This document shows positions 57,388 to 64,000 of a DNA stretch of 64,000 nucleotides, piece by piece. The notes below the pieces were generated by a model. That model saw only the letters and a list, made by a program, of their open reading frames with translations. It searched no databases and was not told where the DNA came from. The translations under genes were made by a program, and so were the position numbers. This DNA is from Spinacia oleracea (Eukaryota > Streptophyta > Magnoliopsida > Caryophyllales > Amaranthaceae): NCBI RefSeq assembly GCF_020520425.1, contig NC_079490.1, positions 41,424,723 through 41,488,722 of the forward strand, written 5' to 3'. Positions within the stretch are counted from its first letter, which is position 1. Each line of letters starts with the position of its first letter.

Positions 57388-57659
57388 GCGTGAGGATTGG
57401 CCGTTGGTGGAGCCAACGGCCCTCCGATGCTTAAGTCAGTATGGAGCAACATAAAAATGAGAGGAAATTACGACAAGGAGAAAAAAGAAAGAAAGAGTTC
57501 AAGGAGAAATACGGGACGAAGTCAAGTCGAGTCTTTATGTTCGTTATTCCTCCTAAGTGTATACTTATGATGTCGCCACGGTGTTGTCTGCAAAACAAGA
57601 CGATGGCGTGAGGGTTGGCCGTTGGTGGAGCCAACGGCCCTCCGATGCCTAAGTCAGTA
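57388..57659. repeat. Direct repeat pair, each with a 9-bp-stem hairpin
   Basis: About 54 bp starting GCGTGAGG occurs at 57388-57441 and 57606-57659, 218 bp apart, with few differences. Each copy contains GGCCGTTGG-TGGAG-CCAACGGCC (57399-57421 and 57617-57639), a perfect 9-bp stem with a 5-nt loop. It is located between the antisense gene's end and the pol end. Confidence 0.88.
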
Positions 57660-57865
57660 ATGGTGATAACATACAAGGAGGAAAGAAAAAAAGATAGAGG
57701 AGAGGAACTTAACTTCTTGTTTCTTATAAGTGTATATAGTTCGAGATGTTCTCGACTTTGTAATACGTCATGCCCACTCTTTCTCGGGGGTATCGACATA
57801 ATGGTGATGAATGCTAGAGTACCTGTTGTGTTAGAAAAACTAGAAAGCAAAAATTATTCGAGTGT

Positions 57866-58837
57866 TCAGAAATGGTACAGTTTTAGGTGTGTCGCATTCC
57901 AACTTCTTGGGATGGGTGTGCCGTCTTTGTCGACCAACTCGTATGCGCCATGTCCTGTTCGTCTCACGATCTGGTAGGGACCTTCCCATGCCGGGGCCAA
58001 TTTGCCGTGTCGAGGATCCTTTTTGTTTGGGAAGACCTTGCGCAGAACCCAATCTCCCTGCTGAAATATCCGAACCCTCACATTCTTGTTGTAGCTGTTC
58101 GCGACGGCTTGTTGGTAGGAGGCCATCCTAACCAGTGCCGCTTCCCTAAGTTCGTCAACAGTATCGATGTCGTAAGCCAAGACTGAGTCGTTCATTCCCG
58201 GTGCCATGAAACTGCTTCTTGCTGTGGGGAGTTCGACTTCGGCATGGATGACTGCCTTGCAACCGAAGACCAAGGAGAAAGGAGTGTGGTTGGTCGCCGT
58301 CTTCGGCGTCGTCCTGTCGGCCCAAAGGATCATAGGTAACTCATCTTCCCATCTTCCTTTGGCGTCATCAAGGCGCTTCTTGAGGTTATTGATGATGATT
58401 TTGTTACTTGACTCGGCTTGGCCATTTTCTTGAGGATATCTTGGTGTTGAGGTGTGCAAGGTGATGTTATACCTACTGCAGAATTCTTTGGTTTTGTTGC
58501 TGATGAACTGAGAACCATTGTCGCAGATGATCTCGGAAGGGATACCGAACCGACTAAGGATATTTCGTTTGATGAACGATATGACTTCAGTATCTCGAAC
58601 TCGCTTGAAAGCTTCTGCTTCGATCCATTTGGAGAAGTAATCAGTCATTGCCAACATGAAGACGCGTTGTCCTGACGCTTGTGGTAAGGGACCTACTATG
58701 TCCATCCCCCATTTCGTGAAGGGCCAAGGGGACAAGATAGGACGGAGTACTTCACAAGGTTGATGAGAGATGGACGCGAACCGCTGGCAGGAGTCGCACT
58801 TCTTAGCAAAGGTGATTGCGTCTTTCTTCATGGTGGG
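57866..58837 (-). CDS. G2 integrase (C-terminal segment of pol)
   Basis: Inserts element DNA into the genome. The frame continues pol after the TAG at 58838-58840. It has CDSCQRFA (second half of the HHCC finger), WGMDIVGPLPQ, TDYFSKWIEAEAF, ICDNGSQFIS and PQENGQAESSNK, which supply the D, D, E catalytic residues. A C-terminal region with GDWVLRKVF and KLAPAWEGPYQIV follows, ending LKLYHF at a TGA. No chromodomain is present, in keeping with Tat rather than chromovirus. The first half of the zinc finger lies before the TAG. Apart from that stop the domain looks intact. Confidence 0.92.
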   Translation of the reverse strand, partial: PTMKKDAITFAKKCDSCQRFASISHQPCEVLRPILSPWPFTKWGMDIVGPLPQASGQRVFMLAMTDYFSKWIEAEAFKRVRDTEVISFIKRNILSRFGIPSEIICDNGSQFISNKTKEFCSRYNITLHTSTPRYPQENGQAESSNKIIINNLKKRLDDAKGRWEDELPMILWADRTTPKTATNHTPFSLVFGCKAVIHAEVELPTARSSFMAPGMNDSVLAYDIDTVDELREAALVRMASYQQAVANSYNKNVRVRIFQQGDWVLRKVFPNKKDPRHGKLAPAWEGPYQIVRRTGHGAYELVDKDGTPIPRSWNATHLKLYHF

Positions 58838-61150
58838 CTAGAAATATCCCATGGTAAGGGTTTTGTGGGCTAAGCTTCTTCCTCCGGCGTGGTTTCCACA
58901 TTCTCCATCATGTATGTTGCGCAATGTCGACTCAATCTCGTCATGATCAAGGCATCTCAGGTACGGTCCTGCAACCCACTTTCTTAACAATACTCCGTGG
59001 ATTAGGATAAATCTGGAGGCTTTCATGCGGAAGGCTTTTTCGTGGGTGACTCCAGGTGGGGCAGTGTTGTGTTTAAGCCAGTGTATGTAAGGGTCGCGCC
59101 ATGAGGGCATTTGAGTAGGTTGAGACTGTTCGGTGATGGGTAGGTTATCTTTGGTGATGGCTGGATACATTAAGTGGACTACGGGGATGGAGGTGAGTTT
59201 AGGTTTGATGTTTGAGCCAAGATTGGCTAAGGCGTCAGCCTGGGTGTTTTGGTCTCTTGGTATTTTTTGTAAGGTGCATGAGTCGAACTTGTTCACGAGC
59301 CTTTTTGCTATTTCCATGTAGGCCTGCATCTTTGAGTCCTTCGCTGCATACAAACCGTTAATCTGGCTGATAATTAATAAAGAATCGCAACGTACCTCAA
59401 GTCGGCGGATATTCATGTCGAGTGCTAATGACAACCCCAAGATCAAAGCTTCGTACTCTGCTTCGTTGTTGGTAGCTTTGAACTCGCAACAGACGGATTG
59501 TACTATGGTGCCCCCTTGTGGCGACTTTAGCACGATGCCGAGGCATGTCCCCCGTATGTTGGAGGAGCCGTAAGTTTGTAGGGTCCATGTTGACGAGGAT
59601 CCATTGTTGGTCAGTGTGTTGACTTCGTGATCGACTTCGTGTTGGAGGCTCGGGCTGAAGTCAGCCACAAAATCAGCCAGGGCTTGCGACTTGATGGCTG
59701 TGCGAGGTTCGTACCGGATGTCGTAACAACCTAATTGTATAGCCCATTTGGACATCCTGCCAGACAACTCGGGTTTCCTCATGATTGACTTCATGGGATA
59801 GTTAGTTCTAACAGTGATAGCATGACATTCGAAATAAGGACGCAATTTAACTGAAGCAACGGCTAAAGCAAGGACAAGTTTTTCGAGATGAGAGTACCTT
59901 GTTTTGGCGCTAAGTAAGGACTTACTGACGTAATAAACAGGTAGCCGCTTTCCGTCTTCTTCCCGTACTAACACTGCACTGATGGTCGACTCTGTAACTG
60001 TGAGGTATACTTGTAGCACTTCATTGTTTTTTGGTTTGGACAGTAACGGGGGGTTTGACAGGTATTGCTTGAGTTGCTGCAATGCGGCTTCGTGTTGGTC
60101 AGTCCAGCTGAACTTCTCATTCTTCCTGAGGATGTCGTAGAACAATTTGCACTTGTCGGACGACCTGGAGATGAAGCGGTCGAGGGCAGCCACTCTGCCT
60201 GCTAATTTTTGTACGTCCTTCTGGTTTCGAGGTGATTGTAAGTTGATGATTGCGCGGATCTGATCAGGACTAGCTTCGATGCCTCTTTGAGTAACATGGT
60301 AACCTAGGAATTTTCCGGAAGAGACTCCGAACGAACATTTGGTGGGGTTGAGTTTCATGCTGTACTCTCGCAACACGCCGAAGGCTTGCTGAAGATGCGT
60401 GATGTGATCCGAGGCTTTCTTGGATTTCACAAGGATGTCGTCGATGTAGACTTCCATTGTGTCGCCCAGCTGTTTTCTGAACATTTTGTTGACTAGGCGC
60501 TGATAGGTGGCGCCTGCGTTCCTTAATCCGAACGGCATGACCTTGTAACAATAAGTTCCCCGCTCCGTGGTGAAGGCGGTTTTCTCTTGATCTTCTGGGT
60601 GCATCAAAATCTGGTTGTAGCCACTTAACGTGTCCATGAATGTGAGCATCTCGTGTCCCGCAGTAGCATCAACCATGGCGTCGATGTGGGGTAAGGGAAA
60701 AGAATCTTTAGGGCATGCTTTGTTGATGTCGGTGAAATCTATGCACACCCGCCATTTCCCATTCTTCTTCCTGACTACGACGACATTGGCCAACCAGTCT
60801 GGATATTTCACCTCCCTGATCTTTCCTGTATCTAGTAGTTGCTGAACTTCATCGTTGATAATTTGGTTGCGTTCTGGAGCGAACTTCCGCCGCTTTTGTT
60901 TGACGGGCTTGTGTCGGGGGTCGACATTGAGTTTGTGAGTGATGACGTCTGGGCTGATGCCTGGCATATCTTCGTGTGACCATGCGAAGCAATCCGCGTT
61001 GGCTTTGAGAAATGTAACGAGCTCTGACCTGATGTCGTCAGGTACATCGCATCCAATAAAGACGACCTGTTCTGGTTTCGCAGGATCCAAGATGATCTCG
61101 TCGAGTTGTTGAGATTTAGGCTCGTCGTAGCTTGCTGGTTCGGAATTGGA
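58838..61150 (-). CDS. G2 reverse transcriptase, RNase H and archaeal-type RNase H (pol)
   Basis: About 770 codons in frame with gag-pro and integrase, from the TAG at 61151-61153 to the TAG at 58838. RT: KKNGKWRVCIDFTDINKACP, SFPLPHIDAMVDATAGHEML, MPFGLRNAGATYQRLVNKMF and the catalytic box VYIDDILVKSKK. The Ty3-type RNase H follows with YYVSKSLLSAKTRYSHLEKL but weak active-site residues. A second RNase H (aRNH) follows with NNEAEYEALILGLSLAL, RCDSLLIISQI and DQNTQADALANLGS. Its first catalytic Asp, normally in DGSS, reads TYGSS, so it is probably inactive. The end carries the first His pair of the integrase finger (HDGECGNHAGG). Confidence 0.93.
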   Translation of the reverse strand, partial: SNSEPASYDEPKSQQLDEIILDPAKPEQVVFIGCDVPDDIRSELVTFLKANADCFAWSHEDMPGISPDVITHKLNVDPRHKPVKQKRRKFAPERNQIINDEVQQLLDTGKIREVKYPDWLANVVVVRKKNGKWRVCIDFTDINKACPKDSFPLPHIDAMVDATAGHEMLTFMDTLSGYNQILMHPEDQEKTAFTTERGTYCYKVMPFGLRNAGATYQRLVNKMFRKQLGDTMEVYIDDILVKSKKASDHITHLQQAFGVLREYSMKLNPTKCSFGVSSGKFLGYHVTQRGIEASPDQIRAIINLQSPRNQKDVQKLAGRVAALDRFISRSSDKCKLFYDILRKNEKFSWTDQHEAALQQLKQYLSNPPLLSKPKNNEVLQVYLTVTESTISAVLVREEDGKRLPVYYVSKSLLSAKTRYSHLEKLVLALAVASVKLRPYFECHAITVRTNYPMKSIMRKPELSGRMSKWAIQLGCYDIRYEPRTAIKSQALADFVADFSPSLQHEVDHEVNTLTNNGSSSTWTLQTYGSSNIRGTCLGIVLKSPQGGTIVQSVCCEFKATNNEAEYEALILGLSLALDMNIRRLEVRCDSLLIISQINGLYAAKDSKMQAYMEIAKRLVNKFDSCTLQKIPRDQNTQADALANLGSNIKPKLTSIPVVHLMYPAITKDNLPITEQSQPTQMPSWRDPYIHWLKHNTAPPGVTHEKAFRMKASRFILIHGVLLRKWVAGPYLRCLDHDEIESTLRNIHDGECGNHAGGRSLAHKTLTMGYF

Positions 61151-61159
61151 CTATAATTG

Positions 61160-62365
61160 CTATAATGAGGATTTATTTGTGGCCGATGGCTTTAGGGCTG
61201 TCTTGTAGCACTCTTTGGACTCTTGCTGATCTCCTTTGATTTCTTGAACCCCCCATCGAGTCGAGAACTTGATGGTTTGGTGATATGTCGAAGGGATGGC
61301 CTTCATGTCGTGGATCCAGGGCCTGCCCAAAATAATGTTGTAAGATGAAGGGCAATCAATAACACAAAACTTTACCTGCTGGTTGATTCCTTGTGCGTAA
61401 ACGGGTAGGGTAACTTCTCCGAAGGTGGTTTTTGCTTCGCCACTGAACCCTATTAGCACGGTGGATTTTTTGACGACATCTGTGTCTGGGTTGAGCCCCA
61501 TCTCCTTGAGGGCGTCGAGCATCATCACGTTAGTTGAGCTGCCATTGTCGACAAGGACTCGTTTGATCATGCAGTTTCCAACAGGAATAGATATCACCAA
61601 GCCGTCATGATGTTTGTCCGAGATGTCCCCTGCATCAGATTCATCAAAAGATATAGGGGTTAGGTATTTGGCGGCTACAGCTCGGACTGGTCTGTCTATC
61701 TCGTTTTCTCGGGCGTGTCTCTTCGCTGCAGAATAAGTTAAACCACAAATGTCAGAACCTCCAGCAATGAAATTCACAGTTTTAGTATGAGGGAGAGGTG
61801 GAGGAGGTCGAGATGGAGAGTTAGAGTCGTCTTTGTTGACAACGCCACGAGCTTTATCTGACATGACGTCCTTGAGGTAATCATTTTTCAGCAGGTAGGC
61901 TACTTCTCTCCTCAACGCGACGCAGTCGTTGGTTGTGTGACCGATGTCGGCATGAAAATCGCACCATTTAGAGGGATCCTTCTTCGACTCGGGTTTGCTG
62001 GACTTCGGTGGCCATTGCACTGCTTTCCCCATTTTCGAGAGGTGGTTCATCAGACCTACAGTGTCAACACAGAAAGAATATTCGTTAATTTTTGGAGGAA
62101 GATCCGGGCTGTTATTCCAGTCGGAGTCGTCGTCTTCCTCCACTACTGCTACATGTTGAGGTCGGGAATAAGGAGCAAGGCAGTCGTTGCTCCTCTTGGG
62201 GTAGGGCAACCGTCTTTCCGTCTTTGAGTAGTCATTGCCCCCTTTCCGAGAATGGAGAGTTTCTTCCAACCTAACTTGGGCCATTGCTTTGGCTTGAGCA
62301 TCTTCGAACGTCTTGCAGGGGTATTTGATTAAATCTCTCCAGAGGTCGGTTTCGCTATATAATCC
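61160..62365 (-). CDS. G2 Gag C-terminus and aspartic protease
   Basis: In frame with the gag part upstream (TAG at 62366-62368) and pol downstream (TAGs at 61160 and 61151). It contains a CHHC-type finger, KWCDFHADIGHTTNDC, common in Tat gag proteins. The aspartic protease has LVDNGSSTNVMMLDALKEMG as its active-site loop and NIILGRPWIHDMKAI as the C-terminal G-R-P-W block. The protease is the maturation enzyme. No frameshift was seen. Confidence 0.9.
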   Translation of the reverse strand, partial: GLYSETDLWRDLIKYPCKTFEDAQAKAMAQVRLEETLHSRKGGNDYSKTERRLPYPKRSNDCLAPYSRPQHVAVVEEDDDSDWNNSPDLPPKINEYSFCVDTVGLMNHLSKMGKAVQWPPKSSKPESKKDPSKWCDFHADIGHTTNDCVALRREVAYLLKNDYLKDVMSDKARGVVNKDDSNSPSRPPPPLPHTKTVNFIAGGSDICGLTYSAAKRHARENEIDRPVRAVAAKYLTPISFDESDAGDISDKHHDGLVISIPVGNCMIKRVLVDNGSSTNVMMLDALKEMGLNPDTDVVKKSTVLIGFSGEAKTTFGEVTLPVYAQGINQQVKFCVIDCPSSYNIILGRPWIHDMKAIPSTYHQTIKFSTRWGVQEIKGDQQESKECYKTALKPSATNKSSL

Positions 62366-63844
62366 CTATCTGAACGCTTCGATGGCTGTCGGAACATCAC
62401 ATTCAGGAACAGTCACCTTCTCCCTGATTAACCGGGCTATATAATCCTTCAGGGGTTCGTCAGGACGTTGGATTACTCGGTATAAGTCGCTTGTCTGCTT
62501 CTCTAGACATCTGCTGCTGGCGAACTGTTGGTTGAACATGTTGTCGAGGTGGGCAAAAGAGGTAATGCATCCATTTGGCAGGCTAGTCAACCACTTCAAG
62601 GCGGGCCCAACCAATGTCGAACCGAACCCTTTGCAAAGGCTGGCTTCTCTCATGTGTTTGGGGACTGGAATGGTCATCATCCGCTGTTTGTAGGTCAAGA
62701 TATGTTCTCTTGGGTCGGTTGTCCCATCGTACATGGGCATGTTGGGTGGGCTAAATCGTTTCGGGATGTCTATTGCATCAATGGGATCAGCATATGGGGA
62801 GTCGGCATAACTGTCTAGGCTAGCTTCTTTGATTGGTGTTGGTACACCAGGAATTTTGTTTATCATGGTCATGATTTGTTGGAGTTGGTGATTGGTGTTC
62901 TCATAGATGCTGTTGAGCACCGGGACGAGGGGGCTAAATGTTTCGGGAAGGCTGGCTTGGAGATGTTGATAATAGTTACTTTGCGGGTATACGCCATGAG
63001 GTTGGTGAGGAGTGAACTGCGGCACCACTTGTTGCATGTAAGGGGGCGTTCCTTGAGTAGCGTGGGTACCTGCAACATAAGGGAAAGGAGTTACGAAACC
63101 GTGACTAACCGGAGCGACTGACCTGTTAAGAGGAGTGTATGGAGAATAGTTTCGAGAAGAGTCGGGGCGCATTTGGGCATTGGCATTGGGAAACGCTGCT
63201 TGCGGCGCCTGGCTGGCTAAAGGGACCGTCATCGACTGGGGAGGTGCCCCTGGCGCCGAAGTGACCAGGTTGACAACAGGTTGGACGACTTGCTGAGAGA
63301 AGAGTTGATCCCATGGCATTTGAATCGCTGGCGTTGGTCCTTGCGCCGGAAGCGTAACAGGCAGGGGCATTGACATGGTCACCATTGGGGGAGGCAACGG
63401 ACGAGACACCGGAGCGGGGGCCGTCACCATGGTGGATGTCGTCATGCCGACCTGAGGTGGGGTTACCCGGGCAGCCGCCGAGGTGACAACTGTTGCCGAT
63501 GTACCTGCAGAAGATGGTTGAGTTGGAGGCGGGGGAAGCCAACTCGGGTTAGAACGGGGTTGATTCGGTAATGGATCGAATTCGCGGATCTGCTGGAGAA
63601 CGGGACCCCCAGGTTCGCCAAAAGGTACATGGAGGGGGTGATCTGGAGGGGCGTCAAGATCCAAGCGGCGGTTTAACCCGGAGGTGTCTCGTCGGTACTG
63701 GAACCTGGATCCGGTGGCGATGGAGGCGGTGGACCTCACTTGAGAGTGCAACGCTTCGTTCTCCTTTTGGAGGATGTTGATGCGCTGCTCCATGGCTTCG
63801 AAGCGACGAGTGATAGCATCGGATGAGCTAGCATTTCCAGCCAT
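62366..63844 (-). CDS. G2 Gag N-terminal and central part
   Basis: The ATG at 63844-63842 (MAGNASSSDAITRRFEAMEQ) is chosen. The longer frame back to 63943 would run through the primer-binding site into the LTR. A short coiled coil (RINILQKENEALHSQV) is followed by a long Pro/Gln/Ala-rich stretch, then the retrotransposon gag core (PKRFSPPNMPMYDGTTDPRE, KGFGSTLVGPALKWLTSLPN, FAHLDNMFNQQFASSRCLEK, RPDEPLKDYIARLIREKVTV). It forms the particle. The frame meets TAG at 62366-62368 right after IEAFR and continues in frame beyond it. Confidence 0.92.
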   Translation of the reverse strand: MAGNASSSDAITRRFEAMEQRINILQKENEALHSQVRSTASIATGSRFQYRRDTSGLNRRLDLDAPPDHPLHVPFGEPGGPVLQQIREFDPLPNQPRSNPSWLPPPPTQPSSAGTSATVVTSAAARVTPPQVGMTTSTMVTAPAPVSRPLPPPMVTMSMPLPVTLPAQGPTPAIQMPWDQLFSQQVVQPVVNLVTSAPGAPPQSMTVPLASQAPQAAFPNANAQMRPDSSRNYSPYTPLNRSVAPVSHGFVTPFPYVAGTHATQGTPPYMQQVVPQFTPHQPHGVYPQSNYYQHLQASLPETFSPLVPVLNSIYENTNHQLQQIMTMINKIPGVPTPIKEASLDSYADSPYADPIDAIDIPKRFSPPNMPMYDGTTDPREHILTYKQRMMTIPVPKHMREASLCKGFGSTLVGPALKWLTSLPNGCITSFAHLDNMFNQQFASSRCLEKQTSDLYRVIQRPDEPLKDYIARLIREKVTVPECDVPTAIEAFR

Positions 63845-63885
63845 GGTGATCGGAATGGTATTATCGAGCTGCTTTTGATTGCCAG

Positions 63886-63905
63886 CCCCACGGTGGGCGC
63901 CAAAT
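63886..63905 (-). other. G2 primer-binding site
   Basis: Minus strand ATTTGGCGCCCACCGTGGGG next to the 5' LTR end. TGGCGCC matches the 3' end complement of a tRNA other than initiator Met, as in Tat/Athila-type elements. The exact tRNA was not determined. Confidence 0.8.
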
Positions 63906-64000
63906 TGTTTTGGGCAAATTCGACTTAGAGGCGAACTTGCCATGATGAGGGTGCTAACAATCGATCGAGCTAGATAATTGAATATGGTGAGAGCAAGTTG
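63906..64000 (-). repeat. G2 5' LTR, first 95 bp visible
   Basis: Matches the beginning of 54059-54451 with two substitutions over 95 bp and then leaves the window. Confidence 0.88.

Larger units (their letters stand above)
54059..64000 (-). mobile_element. G2: Ty3/gypsy retrotransposon of the Tat lineage, runs off the right edge
   Basis: Minus orientation. The 3' LTR is 54059-54451 and the first 95 bp of the 5' LTR are at 63906-64000, with two differences over that stretch. The primer-binding site TGGCGCCCACCGTGGGGC follows the 5' LTR (about 63903-63886), a type common in Tat/Athila relatives. Gag-pol is at 57866-63844. A second, archaeal-type RNase H domain and a long 3' region with a gene on the opposite strand mark the Tat group (known family features). 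The 9.45-kb interior is complete. Confidence 0.9.

Noticed and set aside
57887..58675. Plus-strand ORFs opposite to G2 integrase and RT
   Set aside because: They are mirror frames of a long conserved coding region, with no splice links to the antisense gene upstream.
63845..63943. Upstream start that would lengthen G2 Gag by 33 residues
   Set aside because: That frame runs through the primer-binding site into the LTR, so the ATG at 63844 is far more likely.

Overview
The window is nuclear DNA of a flowering plant. A cytosolic UDP-glucose pyrophosphorylase gene with plant-type GT-AG introns sits at the left edge, and nearly everything else is plant retrotransposon, MITE, Helitron and CACTA sequence. 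The species cannot be fixed from the sequence. A eudicot is likely, and a Caryophyllales (spinach/beet/quinoa-like) genome is only a guess.

Layout, left to right. (1) 1-648: 5' exons of a UGPase gene on the minus strand, running off the left edge. Its upstream DNA carries a 33-bp tandem repeat, a Harbinger-type MITE and a Stowaway MITE. (2) 2771-12438: element G1, a Ty3/gypsy retrotransposon in minus orientation with two 2785-bp LTRs, a perfect CAAGA target duplication and a mostly ruined interior. (3) 12444-15186: AT-rich intergenic DNA with a Stowaway and a probable small Helitron. (4) 15187-48441: a nest of Ty1/copia elements. The oldest (C1) has its 5' LTR and gag at 15187-16823 and its integrase at 42545-43355. 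Between them lie element M (minus; 16824-17559 and 29781-42544) and element P (plus; 19246-29780) with an extra LTR copy at 17560-18983. M is itself broken by a solo gypsy LTR (33109-34567) and by a CACTA-type insertion (from 35747) that holds a 161-bp tandem repeat. A further degenerate copia, C3, occupies 43580-48441. (5) 48587-51537: a second host gene on the minus strand with ten visible exons, one of only 14 nt. It probably encodes a secreted glycoprotein of unknown function. (6) 51761-53762: MITEs and LTR debris. (7) 54059 to the right edge: element G2, a Tat-lineage Ty3/gypsy retrotransposon in minus orientation. Its gag-pol is a single frame of about 1990 codons broken only by four TAG codons. 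Its 3' region carries an intact, spliced 564-codon gene on the opposite strand.

The two host genes have no visible functional link. The retroelement genes fall into the standard gag, protease, integrase, reverse transcriptase and RNase H sets: copia order in C1, M, P and C3, gypsy order in G1 and G2. Most are disabled by frameshifts or stops. The most interesting points are the antisense gene of G2, the all-TAG damage in G2, the near-identical LTRs around a wrecked interior in G1, the different gag modules joined to nearly the same pol in M and P, and the satellite-sized array inside M.
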